A stretch of DNA of 64,000 nt from Pseudomonas sp. UBA4617 (GCF_002386445.1 NZ_DGIR01000035.1:106640-170639), one strand, 5' to 3'. Shown: positions 33,619 through 42,145, counted from the stretch's first letter. Numbers and translations: made by a program. Notes: a model not told the origin generated them from the sequence alone.

Positions 33619-34590
33619 TCACTGCCCGGAGCGGCCGGGTGGTGGCATTGCATGCCAGGCACCGGCATAGGGGAAACGTGCCTTGCAGTAGCGCAAGGCG
33701 CCAAAGAAACGCGGTTCGAGCAACGCCTGACGGCCTTCGTACCAGCCGCTGGCGAGCAACTGGCGATGCAGGCGTGGCAGCCGCCAGCACGGCACCCGCG
33801 GGTACAGGTGGTGCTCCAGGTGGTAGTTGGAGCCCAGGTGTAGCAGGGTGCTCAGGCAGGCCGTACGCGAGCGTGCCACCGGCAGCGCAACGCTGGCCTC
33901 GAAGGCATGTTCCTGATAGGCATTGAGGGCCGAAACCAGCAATGCCAGCAGCAGGCACCCGGCCACGGCGGGCAGCAGCAACGGCCACCGGGTTGCCAGC
34001 GCCAGCCACAGCGTCGGCCACAACAGCAGGCAGGCCAGGTTGACCCGGGCCAGCAGGCGGATCTGCTGGTCCGGTAGCGGCAGGGTGCCGCTGACCTTGG
34101 CGCCGGGCAGGGCCAGGCGGACGGTTTGCAGCAGGTACCAGGCAGTAACATGCAGGCGCGACAGCAGCAGCCGGGTGAGCGCCAGGCGATAACGCCGCAG
34201 CAGGCGCCAGTCGGGGTCCTTGGGGCCGCCGTTGTAGCGATGGTGCTGCCAGTGGTCGACGAAGTAGCCGGTGACGCAGAAGCCGGTGAGCATCGAACTC
34301 AGCAGCACCGCCAGCAGGCAGCTGTACAGGCGGTTGTCACTGAGGTTGAAGTGAAACCCCTCGTGGCCGAGGATGCCCTGCAGGAACAGGCCGTAGCCGG
34401 CCAGCACCAGCAGTGGCAGGGCCAACGGCCATGCCTGTGGCGCCTGGCTGAGCAGGGCCACCACCAGCGCCAGCGGTACAGCGAACAGCAGCAGCGCGTA
34501 ACCGACCACCAGGGTGGTTTCCAGTGCCGATGGCTTGAGCAGGCTGCGGTCCGGGCGCAGCGACGGCTTGTCCAGTGCCAGTTGCGTCAT
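33619..34590 (-). CDS. Membrane-bound fatty acid desaturase/hydroxylase
   Basis: 323 residues with four to six membrane helices and the three His boxes of the FA_desaturase family: HEGFH (about 76), HWQHH (about 116) and HLEHH (about 257). Eight or more His bind two irons that activate oxygen. Such enzymes insert double bonds, hydroxyl groups or other oxidations into acyl chains or polar lipids. The gene starts 10 nt after the SDR stop. Substrate and position of oxidation cannot be read. In this cluster it probably modifies the alkyl chain of the product. Confidence 0.9.
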   Translation of the reverse strand: MTQLALDKPSLRPDRSLLKPSALETTLVVGYALLLFAVPLALVVALLSQAPQAWPLALPLLVLAGYGLFLQGILGHEGFHFNLSDNRLYSCLLAVLLSSMLTGFCVTGYFVDHWQHHRYNGGPKDPDWRLLRRYRLALTRLLLSRLHVTAWYLLQTVRLALPGAKVSGTLPLPDQQIRLLARVNLACLLLWPTLWLALATRWPLLLPAVAGCLLLALLVSALNAYQEHAFEASVALPVARSRTACLSTLLHLGSNYHLEHHLYPRVPCWRLPRLHRQLLASGWYEGRQALLEPRFFGALRYCKARFPYAGAWHAMPPPGRSGQ

Positions 34591-34600
34591 CGGCCTGGCC

Positions 34601-35428
34601 TCAGTCGATCAGTTCTGGCTTGAGCGACAGCTGCCCGGCCTTGCTCAGGCTGCGCAGGCGCAGGCCGATGAAGGCATCCACCAGGCTCGGCAACCAGCGG
34701 GCGGTATACATGGCCACGCTGCCGAGGAAGGTCAGGCCGCGATTGCGCAGGCCACGCTGGGTGCAGGCACGCACCAGGCCGTTGCTGGCGTCATCGAGCT
34801 TTTCTTCCAGCGACAGCAGCACGCGGTCGCCGCGCTTGAAACTGACCAGGCGCTTGACCGACAGGCCGACCCGTTCCGCCGGGTCATGAATGGCAGTGTC
34901 GATGAACCCGGGGAACACCGTCACCACGTCCAGTTGCCCCGGGTACTGCATGCGCAGCACATCCGAATAGGCACTCATGGCGCGCTTGCTGGTGGCGTAG
35001 GCAGCGACGTAAGGCGCGTTCACCAGGGCGAACAGCGAGGACACGTTGACCACCTTGCCACGGGTGCGCAGCAGCGCCGGCAAGAACCGCGAGGTCAGTT
35101 GCCAAGGCGCCAGCAGGTTGACTTCCAACGCGCGACGCACGTCTTCGGTTACCCCGGTCTCGCCGCGCTCGAGGGTCAGCACCCCGGCATTGTTGACCAG
35201 GATGTCGATGTCGCCGAAGCGCTCCAGGATCGAGGTGGCGGCTTCATCCAGGCGTTCGCGGTCGCACAGGTCGAGCACGTAGTAGGCATCGAAATTCAAT
35301 GCCGTGTGCGGCTCGAGGCGGTCGATGCCGACCACGGTCGCACCCTGGCGCTTGAGTTTGCGTGCGGTTTCCAGGCCCAGGCCACGTGCCGCGCCGGTAA
35401 TGACGACGATCTTGTTGAGCAGTTTCAC
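34601..35428 (-). CDS. Short-chain dehydrogenase/reductase
   Basis: 275 residues with the classical SDR fold: TGAARGLG cofactor motif (about 11-18), NNAG (about 80), NVSSLF with the catalytic Ser, and YATSK with the catalytic Tyr and Lys (about 144-148). The C-terminal extension is basic and rather hydrophobic (LVDAFIGLRLRSL), which may hold it at the membrane. Its start overlaps the stop of the acyl-CoA-dehydrogenase-like gene by 4 nt (ATGA). It probably reduces or oxidises a carbonyl or alcohol on the lipid intermediate with NAD(P). Confidence 0.9.
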   Translation of the reverse strand: MKLLNKIVVITGAARGLGLETARKLKRQGATVVGIDRLEPHTALNFDAYYVLDLCDRERLDEAATSILERFGDIDILVNNAGVLTLERGETGVTEDVRRALEVNLLAPWQLTSRFLPALLRTRGKVVNVSSLFALVNAPYVAAYATSKRAMSAYSDVLRMQYPGQLDVVTVFPGFIDTAIHDPAERVGLSVKRLVSFKRGDRVLLSLEEKLDDASNGLVRACTQRGLRNRGLTFLGSVAMYTARWLPSLVDAFIGLRLRSLSKAGQLSLKPELID

Positions 35429-36570
35429 GGGGTGACTCCATTGGCAATGCTGAAGGTGGCGCCTTGCAGGTAGCGATCGAGGTTGGCGGTCATGCTGAAT
35501 CGCCCAGGCGGGTGGAACTGCAGGCCCCGGGTGCTGGCCAGCCAGTCGCAGCCCTGGTTCGAGCGGATGAAGGCCAGGCCACCGAGCATCTGGTGGGCCA
35601 GGTCGGAGGCGCTGGCCAGTTGTTGCTCGATGCCGTAGCGGACCAGCAGCAGGCGCGCCAGCAGGTCGTCGGCGTCGCCTTGCAGCTGCTCTACTTCGTG
35701 GGCCAGGCCTTGCAGCGCGCTAAGGCACAGTTGCAGCTGGCAGGCCAGTTGCACGCGCTGCTGGTCGCTCCAGCGGCGCTCGTCAACAGCCCGTTCCACC
35801 AGGCCCATGCACGCCCCCAGGTAACTGGCGCTGATCAGCAGCTCGAACCAGATGAAACCGATGGTCTGTACCTCGCCCAGCTGCGACTTCAGCCCGGCGG
35901 AGAAAATCATCTTGTCGTTGACGTACACATCTTCCAGGCGCAGTTCCAGGCTTTGCGCCGCCGCCAGGGCACTGTTGCCCCAGAACGGGTGGTGGCTGAT
36001 GCCCGGGGCGTTGGCGGGAATGAGCGCAATCATCAGTTCCTCGCCGTGCTCGCTGGCCCGGCTGAAGCTGGCGGTCAGCAGGTCCATCGAGGTGCTCAGG
36101 CTGCACGGTTGCTTGCTGCCGCTCAGACGCACGCCATCGGCCAGCTGCACGGCCTCCATGCCGGCATCGAGGATGCCGCCACCGGGCACACCTTCGGCGA
36201 AGCCCGAGGCCAGCAGCAGACGCTGCTGGGCGATGGCCGACAGCAGCAGGCCTTCGGCGCCCGCGCCATTGGCGGCAACCGCGACCAGGCTGGCCACGGA
36301 AAACTGATGCATGGTGCTGGCCACCGCCAGCGAGGGCGACAACGCCCCTAGGGCGAGCTGCACCTGCAGCGCTTCGCTTGCGCTGGCGCCCAGGCCGCCG
36401 CCGGCCTCGGGTACCAGCAAGGCAACCGGGCCGCTGTGCTTGAACCAGTCCACCACCGGGCTGGCGGCGGCCTCGCGTTGCTCGAATGGCAGTTCCAGCA
36501 GCAGGTTGGCGAAGCCTGGGGCAAAGCGCTGCAGCGTGTGCCGGGCGTTGTTCAGCAGGGACAAGGGCAT
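35425..36570 (-). CDS. Divergent acyl-CoA dehydrogenase-like flavoprotein
   Basis: 381 residues. The start at 36570 has GGAG upstream and lies 4 nt after the SRPBCC stop. The layout is that of the acyl-CoA dehydrogenase superfamily: an N-terminal helical part (LLVPEAGGGLGASASEA), a beta domain (about 110-210) and a C-terminal four-helix part ending in MLGGLAFIRSNQG. The usual catalytic Glu region and the family YEGT motif near the C-terminus are not evident. It may therefore be a biosynthetic desaturating member or one of the flavin monooxygenases that share this fold, such as isobutylamine N-hydroxylase. The choice between these is open. Confidence 0.78.
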   Translation of the reverse strand: MPLSLLNNARHTLQRFAPGFANLLLELPFEQREAAASPVVDWFKHSGPVALLVPEAGGGLGASASEALQVQLALGALSPSLAVASTMHQFSVASLVAVAANGAGAEGLLLSAIAQQRLLLASGFAEGVPGGGILDAGMEAVQLADGVRLSGSKQPCSLSTSMDLLTASFSRASEHGEELMIALIPANAPGISHHPFWGNSALAAAQSLELRLEDVYVNDKMIFSAGLKSQLGEVQTIGFIWFELLISASYLGACMGLVERAVDERRWSDQQRVQLACQLQLCLSALQGLAHEVEQLQGDADDLLARLLLVRYGIEQQLASASDLAHQMLGGLAFIRSNQGCDWLASTRGLQFHPPGRFSMTANLDRYLQGATFSIANGVTP

Positions 36571-36574
36571 GGCA

Positions 36575-37018
36575 TCACTCCTTGATCCGGCTGTTCGGGA
36601 ACAGGCCCTGGATGATGGCGCTGATATTGTCGTGAATCGCCTGCCGGGCCACCGGGTCGAGCATGTCGGCCAGCATCGGCAGGCCCAGGTCGAAGCAGGA
36701 GCGGAAGGCGATGCTGGCGCCTCCGTCGGTTTCGCTGACTTGCCACGAGCCGGAGAAATGCTCGATGTCGCCAGCGGTCTGGCGGAAGTGGATGTGCAGG
36801 TTGTCCCGGTCGAAGACATCGCGTTCCTGCCACTTGAGAATGCCGCTATGGAAATTCACCTCCCAGTGGCTCAGTACTTCGTGCTCGGCGATGGTCTCGA
36901 TCTCGATGTTGCGCACCGACTCGCACAGCTGCGGGTAGACGCTGAAATTGCTGATGGCCGCGTAGACCTGCTGGGCGCTCTGGCTGGGAACATGGGCGTT
37001 CAGGCTGACTTCATTCAT
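36575..37018 (-). CDS. SRPBCC (START/cyclase-like) protein
   Basis: 147 residues with the helix-grip pattern of the SRPBCC superfamily (Coq10/RatA/polyketide cyclase type): an early YAAISNFSVYPQLCESVRNI segment, beta strands with SHWEVNFHSG, and a C-terminal amphipathic helix (ARQAIHDNISAIIQGLF). Members carry hydrophobic ligands or catalyse cyclisation in a deep pocket. In this cluster it could shield or cyclise a lipid intermediate. It lies between the aminotransferase and the flavoprotein genes with gaps of only 9 and 4 nt. Confidence 0.78.
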   Translation of the reverse strand: MNEVSLNAHVPSQSAQQVYAAISNFSVYPQLCESVRNIEIETIAEHEVLSHWEVNFHSGILKWQERDVFDRDNLHIHFRQTAGDIEHFSGSWQVSETDGGASIAFRSCFDLGLPMLADMLDPVARQAIHDNISAIIQGLFPNSRIKE

Positions 37019-37027
37019 TTCGGTGTC

Positions 37028-38284
37028 CTATTCGAAAGTGCAGGCAAGGGCGCGGGCGAAACCGCCCAGCAGCCATTCGACGTCGCTGTCGCTGTACAAG
37101 GCTGGCGGTGTCAGGCGGATTACCCGGTGATCGTTGAGCGAATGGTTGACCACGATGCGTTGGTCAATCAGGTGCATGACCATGTTGGCCGCCAGCCCGG
37201 CGTCGGCGAACTCCAGGCCCAGCAGCAGGCCGGTGCTGCGCAGCTGCACCTGGGCGCCACGCGGATGCTGGCGCAGCACCGCCTGCAGGCCTTGGCGCAG
37301 GCGTTGCCCCAGTGCTGCGGCGCGGCTCACCAGCTGGTCGCGCTGCATCACGTCCAGGGTCGCCATTACCGCGGCCATGGCCAGCGGGTTGGCGCCGAAG
37401 GTGGAGGTGTGCATCAGCGGGTTGCGATTGAGCGGTGCCTGCATTTCGGCAGTGCAGACCATGGCGCTGACCGGCACGCAGCCACCGGACAGGCTTTTGC
37501 CGACCAGCAGGATGTCCGCGATCACGCCCTCGTGGTCGCAGGCCCACCAGCGCCCGGTGCGGCCCATGCCGGACTGGATCTCGTCGGCGATCAGTACCGC
37601 GCCGTACTGGTCGCAGAGCTGGCGCACCTGCTGCAGGTAGCCGGCCTCGGGCACGATCACCCCCGCTTCGGCCTGGACCGGCTCGAGGATCACGCAGGCG
37701 CGGGCGGGCTGGGCCTGCAACTGTCGGCGCAGCGCTTCGGCATCGCCGTAGGGAATGAAGTGGCTGTCGCCCAGGCGCTCGGCAAACGGTGAGCGGTACA
37801 GCTCCCGACCGGTGACCGCCAGCGAACCGAGGGTCTTGCCGTGATAGCCGCCCTGGGTCGAGATCACCTGCTGGCAACCGTTGAGCCAGGCCAGCTTGAG
37901 TGCGGCCTCGGTGGCTTCGGTACCCGAGTTGCAGAAATACACGTACTGCAGCGGGTCGGGGCATACCGCAGCCAGCGCTGCAGCTGCCTGGGCCTGGAAC
38001 GGGTTGAGCAGCAGCTTGCTGGCCATCGGGTGGCTGTGCAACTGGCGGCTGACCTGTTCGACCACCTGCGGGTGCGAATGGCCGAGCAGGAACACGCCAT
38101 AGCCACCGGCATCCAGATAGCGGTTGCCGTCCATGTCGAACAGGTAGACGCCTTCGCCAGCCACCTCGATGGGCAGGTTCATCATCGACGCCAGGCGGGC
38201 ATAGCCGGCATTGACATGGTCACGGTACTGCGCGCGCACGCGCTCGGCGTCGAGCCCTTCGGGCAAGGGAGTGAAGCTGTTCAT
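37028..38284 (-). CDS. Class III PLP-dependent aminotransferase
   Basis: 418 residues. The start at 38284 has GGAGG upstream, inside the end of the previous gene; a longer in-frame start would overlap that gene by 26 nt. Class III landmarks are YLDAGGYGVFLLGHSHP, NSGTEATEAALKLA, the PLP phosphate and ring contacts in IADEIQSGMGRTG, and the Schiff-base Lys near 262 in LLVGKSLSGG. Such enzymes transfer amino groups to omega-aldehydes, keto groups or terminal aldehydes. Right after a probable fatty acyl reductase, the simplest role is to convert a fatty aldehyde or ketone into an amine. Confidence 0.92.
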   Translation of the reverse strand: MNSFTPLPEGLDAERVRAQYRDHVNAGYARLASMMNLPIEVAGEGVYLFDMDGNRYLDAGGYGVFLLGHSHPQVVEQVSRQLHSHPMASKLLLNPFQAQAAAALAAVCPDPLQYVYFCNSGTEATEAALKLAWLNGCQQVISTQGGYHGKTLGSLAVTGRELYRSPFAERLGDSHFIPYGDAEALRRQLQAQPARACVILEPVQAEAGVIVPEAGYLQQVRQLCDQYGAVLIADEIQSGMGRTGRWWACDHEGVIADILLVGKSLSGGCVPVSAMVCTAEMQAPLNRNPLMHTSTFGANPLAMAAVMATLDVMQRDQLVSRAAALGQRLRQGLQAVLRQHPRGAQVQLRSTGLLLGLEFADAGLAANMVMHLIDQRIVVNHSLNDHRVIRLTPPALYSDSDVEWLLGGFARALACTFE

Positions 38285-38288
38285 CGTC

Positions 38289-39362
38289 TCAGGCCTCCAT
38301 GGCCAGTTCGCCACGGCGCTCGCCGGCTGCCGGGATCTTCAACATGCGCTGCATGGCCGATAGCTTTGGCGACAGGCGTGCCAAGGTCAGGGCCAGCTCC
38401 TGGCGTGGCGAACGGCGGGCCAGGCGCTGCGCCGGCAACAGTTGCTCCAGCGAGCTGGGCAGCGGCTGCAGCAGGCTGGCGTAGCGGCACAATTGGGTGG
38501 CGCGCCCGAGGGCGGCGCGGATGTTCTCTTCCAGGGCAGGCAGGAATACCGGGCGCACCAGCCGTTCGTAGATGTCCGGGTTCATGCAGCGCGGGCGCTG
38601 GAAGGGCTTGCCCTGATCCTGCATTTCCGCACACATCAGGTCGAGCAGGGTACGGATATCCAGCGCCTGCGGGCCGTTGCTGAGGAAGTAGTCGTCACCG
38701 ATCAGGCGTTGGTCGAGAGCGCTGGCAATGCCGGCCGCTGCCACATCGCGGGCGATCACATCGACCCGCCCGGCTTCCGGGCAAGGGATGATCGGCAGGT
38801 AGCCCGACATCATCAGCCCCATGGTCAGGTGGAAGCCCTGCAGGATGGGCATGTGGCCGCTGTGGCTGTCGCCGATGATGATCGACGGGCGGAAGATCGA
38901 CACCGGTACGCCGGCCTCACGTACCAGGGTTTCGGCCTGGCGCTTGACCTCTTCGTACGGGGTCGAAGGCATAACCCCGGGGTGGTAGTCACATGGGTGG
39001 GTGAAGGCGGTGCTGATGTGATACAGCGGTACGTCGGCGTCGCGAACGAAGTCCAGCACCTGCTCGGTGCCTTGGTAGTTGACCGAGAACACGGCTTCGG
39101 CGTGGCCATCCAGGCGGGTGATGGCCGCGCAGTGGATGACCCAGTCGACCCGCTTGGTCAATGCCAGGTAATCCGTGGCGGACAGACCCAGGCGCGGTTG
39201 GCAGATGTCACCGCGCAGGGTCTCGACCCCGGGGTGGTTGATGCTGCTGCGGCGGGTCAGGCAGATCAGGTGATAGCGCTCGGCCAGTTGGTCGATCAGG
39301 GTATCGCCCAGTACACCGGCTCCGCCGGTTAGGAAAACGGTCAGCCGCGAGGGTCCTGACAT
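38289..39362 (-). CDS. Extended SDR, possible fatty acyl thioester reductase (first gene of lipid cluster)
   Basis: 357 residues. The Rossmann motif TGGAGVLG lies near residue 12, followed by the SDR segments DWVIHCAAITRLDG and HISTAFTHP, and the catalytic YEEVK near 136-140, then FRPSIIIGDSHSG. The arrangement matches the NAD_binding_4/male-sterility group of extended SDRs that reduce acyl-CoA or acyl-carrier thioesters to aldehydes or alcohols. The general epimerase group is an alternative. The start has AAGGAGTG upstream. It is the first gene of the ten-gene run, 183 nt after the AraC regulator gene. Confidence 0.82.
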   Translation of the reverse strand: MSGPSRLTVFLTGGAGVLGDTLIDQLAERYHLICLTRRSSINHPGVETLRGDICQPRLGLSATDYLALTKRVDWVIHCAAITRLDGHAEAVFSVNYQGTEQVLDFVRDADVPLYHISTAFTHPCDYHPGVMPSTPYEEVKRQAETLVREAGVPVSIFRPSIIIGDSHSGHMPILQGFHLTMGLMMSGYLPIIPCPEAGRVDVIARDVAAAGIASALDQRLIGDDYFLSNGPQALDIRTLLDLMCAEMQDQGKPFQRPRCMNPDIYERLVRPVFLPALEENIRAALGRATQLCRYASLLQPLPSSLEQLLPAQRLARRSPRQELALTLARLSPKLSAMQRMLKIPAAGERRGELAMEA

Positions 39363-39456
39363 CGGCTAGCACTCCTTGCTCGCTAAGGTTGATGAAGTGG
39401 CATGGCACCCGTCCGCCTGGCAGCCGCCTAGGGTCGCCAGGAGCGGAACGATTAAA

Positions 39457-39485
39457 AAAGCCGACCGTGGTCACACAGCCGGCAA
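39457..39485 (-). terminator. Possible weak terminator after the AraC gene
   Basis: On the minus strand GCCG and CGGC enclose an imperfect inner stem and are followed by six T. It would separate the AraC transcript from the operon, which then needs its own promoter in 39363-39456. Confidence 0.35.
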
Positions 39486-39545
39486 GCGCCCCTGCGCCTG
39501 GTGGTGGAGACCCCGGTTGGCGCGGGCTGGAGGGATAATGGCGTT

Positions 39546-40283
39546 TTACAACTGGTGATTCTTGAACGAATCGCTTGTATTGCGCAGCACCACGGCAACG
39601 CGGCTCGGCGACATGCCGACCATGCGCCGCATCATGCGGGTGAGGTGGGCTTGGTCAGCGAAATCGCCGGCGATCGCGGCATCGCTGAGGCTGGCGCCGT
39701 TGGCCAGGGCATGGCAGGCCCGTTCGAGTTTGCGCCAGATGATCCATTGCGACAGCGGCACGCCCATCTGCCGCGTGGCGAAAAAGCGCAGGCGAGGGCT
39801 GGACAGGCCAACCGCATTGGCCGCACGCGATACCGCACCGATGCCGGCGCAGTCCTGGCGCAGCAGGTGCAGGGCGTTGGACAAACGTGGGTCGAAGCTG
39901 TCGAGCGGTACCAGCCTGAGTTCCAGGGCACTGACCACGTCATTGAAGTTGGCCGCGTTTCGCACACAATCGACGATATCCTGGCTGATCGCTGCCGTGC
40001 CGCTGTCGTCGAGCAGGGCCTTCAACGCGCGGCCAAGGGGGGCGTCGGGGTAGAAGTAGAGGAACGCCACACGGCCGGGGTTGGGCAGCGAGCGATGGTC
40101 GACAGAGGGCCCGATCAATACCCCCGGTGCGGTGAGGACGTGGTTGCCGAACTCCACCGTGATGTCGTAGCGCAAGCCGATGCACAGCTGAATGGCAACG
40201 TGGGCATGGGCAGCAGTCTGGTCGGTCTTGCCGATATAGCCCAGCCAGTAATCACCGAAGGTTACGGCTCCATCCCATCTCAT
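39546..40283 (-). CDS. AraC-family transcriptional regulator
   Basis: 245 residues. The N-terminal part (about 1-110) is a cupin-like sensing domain containing HAHVAIQLCIGLRYDITVEF and HRSLPNPGRVAFLYFYPDAP. The C-terminal part (about 145-240) is the double HTH of the AraC family, with LSSPRLRFFATRQMGVPLSQ in the first and SDAAIAGDFADQAHLTRMMR in the second. A weak AGGG site precedes the ATG. It lies on the same strand directly upstream of the lipid cluster and is the best candidate for its pathway-specific activator, with the product or an intermediate as inducer. Confidence 0.9.
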   Translation of the reverse strand: MRWDGAVTFGDYWLGYIGKTDQTAAHAHVAIQLCIGLRYDITVEFGNHVLTAPGVLIGPSVDHRSLPNPGRVAFLYFYPDAPLGRALKALLDDSGTAAISQDIVDCVRNAANFNDVVSALELRLVPLDSFDPRLSNALHLLRQDCAGIGAVSRAANAVGLSSPRLRFFATRQMGVPLSQWIIWRKLERACHALANGASLSDAAIAGDFADQAHLTRMMRRMVGMSPSRVAVVLRNTSDSFKNHQL

Positions 40284-40552
40284 CGTGCATCCCTGAAGGC
40301 TGTGCCAGATGGCCTGGCCGCGCCCGGGCCAGTATCCCGAAAGCGGCAGATGATAGCGTTATGGTATATCTTGGTCGACACAAAACGTAACGAAGCATCT
40401 TTTGCCTTCCTCAACGCCTTTCTGCCGCGTGCACGGCTGTGGAACTATTCCCTGTCTGCCGGCTCTTATGCCGGTAGCCATGGGTCGGGGACGCCTGATA
40501 AGCTCGCGGCTTTACCCTGATTGCCCTTATGGCGCATGAACAAGGAAATCAC

Positions 40553-41305
40553 ATGAAACAGCATCGTTTGGCGGCTGCGGTTGCCCTGGTAGGCCTGGTA
40601 CTGGCTGGCTGTGATCAACAGACCAGCAGCCCCGAGCTGAAGACTCCGGCGCAGAAAGCCTCCTACGGTATCGGCCTGAACATGGGCAAGAGCCTGGCTC
40701 AGGAAGGCATGGAAGACCTTGATTCGAAAGCAGTCGCCCTCGGCATCGAAGACGCCGTCGGCAAGAAAGAACAGCGTATCAAGGACGAAGAGCTGGTCGA
40801 GGCTTTCACCGCATTGCAGAAACGCGCAGAGGAACGCCTGACCAAGGCCAGCGAAGAAGCCGCTTCTGCCGGCAAGAAGTTCCTCGAGGAAAACGCCAAG
40901 AAGCCTGGCGTGGTCACCACGGCCTCGGGCTTGCAGTACGAAGTGGTCAAGAAAGCTGACGGTCCGCAGCCCAAGCCGACCGACGTGGTCACCGTCCACT
41001 ACGAAGGCAAGCTGATCGATGGCAAGGTGTTCGACAGCTCCGTCGAGCGCGGCAGCCCGATCGACCTGCCAGTCAGCGGTGTAATCCCGGGCTGGGTCGA
41101 AGGCTTGCAACTGATGCACGTTGGCGAGAAATACAAGCTGTTCATTCCGGCCGAGCTGGCCTACGGCGCACAAAGCCCGAGCCCGCTGATCCCGGCCAAT
41201 TCGGTATTGGTGTTCGACCTTGAACTGATCGCTATCAAGGACCCGGCCCAGCTGCAGGGCGCCGAGCCGGAAGCCGAAGCACCAGCCGAGGCACCTGCCA
41301 AGTAA
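40553..41305 (+). CDS. fklB: FKBP-type peptidyl-prolyl isomerase lipoprotein
   Basis: 250 residues. The start at 40553 has AAGGAA upstream, and an in-frame ATG eight codons earlier would spoil the signal peptide. Residues 1-16 plus the lipobox LVLAGC make a type II signal peptide, so the protein is a lipoprotein. An FKBP N-terminal dimerisation domain (about 35-110, KTPAQKASYGIGLNMGKS) is followed by the FKBP catalytic domain (about 135-232, VTVHYEGKLIDGKVFDSS). The C-terminal tail is Glu/Pro/Ala-rich. It helps fold envelope proteins in the periplasm. The name fklB versus fkpA is by similarity only. A strong terminator follows. Confidence 0.88.
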   Translation: MKQHRLAAAVALVGLVLAGCDQQTSSPELKTPAQKASYGIGLNMGKSLAQEGMEDLDSKAVALGIEDAVGKKEQRIKDEELVEAFTALQKRAEERLTKASEEAASAGKKFLEENAKKPGVVTTASGLQYEVVKKADGPQPKPTDVVTVHYEGKLIDGKVFDSSVERGSPIDLPVSGVIPGWVEGLQLMHVGEKYKLFIPAELAYGAQSPSPLIPANSVLVFDLELIAIKDPAQLQGAEPEAEAPAEAPAK

Positions 41306-41325
41306 TACTGGCTGGCCCATGCAAG

Positions 41326-41351
41326 ACGCCCCGTCCCGACGGGGCGTTTTC
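41326..41351 (+). terminator. Intrinsic terminator of the FKBP gene
   Basis: ACGCCCCGTC and GACGGGGCGT pair almost without loop, followed by TTTTCG. It lies 20 nt after the stop codon. Confidence 0.88.
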
Positions 41352-41552
41352 GTTTGTGGCGGATACTTGGACGAACCCGCAACTGCAGATACTGTCCCAG
41401 CAAATGCAGCGTGACGAAGCCGGCCGTGTCTGGCCCAAATGGTTTGCTCCGCAGCCATGGGCACGCTGTGAAACGACTGTGTAAAAAACGCCCGATCTGA
41501 CCGGGGCCCTTGCCTGGCAGGCACCTGCGGTCGGAAACGTCGCCCTGTTCAC

Positions 41553-41583
41553 AAGGTTATCCACAATAAATGTGGATAACCTT
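41553..41583. promoter_or_regulatory. Perfect inverted pair of DnaA boxes
   Basis: AAGGTTATCCACA (41553-41565), 5 nt, then TGTGGATAACCTT (41571-41583). Each arm contains the strict DnaA box TTATCCACA. The dyad lies 17 nt before the DUF1232 start codon, where it would cover the promoter or the transcript start. No other origin feature is close. Confidence 0.7.
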
Positions 41584-41600
41584 TCCGCCCCGGAGGCTAC

Positions 41601-42041
41601 ATGAGCGCACCCTGGAATTTCACCCGTTTCCTGCCTTTGGCCGAGCGTCTGCTCAGCCGTGGCCGGTTGCCGGCCCTGTTGTTCGCGGTGGCCCGCAAAG
41701 GGCCGCGCCTCGGCAAGCTGCGTGAAGACGTGAAGCTGTTGCAGTCGCTGTGCCTGGCTTGGTGGCGTGGCGAGTACCGCGCCATCAGCGCCAAGGCCCT
41801 GGTCACCATCGTCGCCGGCCTGTTGTATTTCGTCAGCCCCATCGATGCCATCCCGGACTGGTTGCTCGGTGTTGGCTTGCTCGACGACATCGCCGTGCTG
41901 GGTTGGGTACTGAAGACCGTGGCTGACGAGCTGGCGCGCTTCAAGGCCTGGCGCGACAGCCAGGCGCCCGAGCGGCTGCGGGTGGTCGAACGCCTGCCGA
42001 CCACGCCGCAAGCCCTGCAGCTGGAGCGCAAGACGCAGTGA
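41601..42041 (+). CDS. DUF1232 (YkvA-like) membrane protein
   Basis: 146 residues with GGAGG 8 nt before the ATG. The DUF1232 core reads YFVSPIDAIPDWLLGVGLLDD, within a hydrophobic hairpin, preceded by the helix LREDVKLLQSLCLAWWRGEY. Family members are small inner-membrane proteins of unknown function, sometimes linked to stress. Its promoter region contains a perfect inverted DnaA-box pair, which suggests a link between its expression and the replication cycle. It is a single gene. Confidence 0.88.
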   Translation: MSAPWNFTRFLPLAERLLSRGRLPALLFAVARKGPRLGKLREDVKLLQSLCLAWWRGEYRAISAKALVTIVAGLLYFVSPIDAIPDWLLGVGLLDDIAVLGWVLKTVADELARFKAWRDSQAPERLRVVERLPTTPQALQLERKTQ

Positions 42042-42099
42042 AACCGGCCTGAGCGACACCTCGGTTGCAGCTCGACTGCACAGACCCCGGAGTTGGTCA

Positions 42100-42145
42100 T
42101 ATAATTGGCATAAGGGTTATGCCTACGGATTACATGCAGTAATCC
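42100..42145 (+). promoter_or_regulatory. Promoter with two perfect dyads before the HTH gene
   Basis: A consensus -10 box TATAAT lies at 42100-42105 (-35 weak, TGCACA at 42077-42082). Right after it come GGCATAA-GGG-TTATGCC (42107-42123) and GGATTAC-ATGCA-GTAATCC (42127-42145). Both are perfect 7-bp inverted repeats, placed over the expected transcript start, as for autorepressed HTH genes. Confidence 0.7.
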
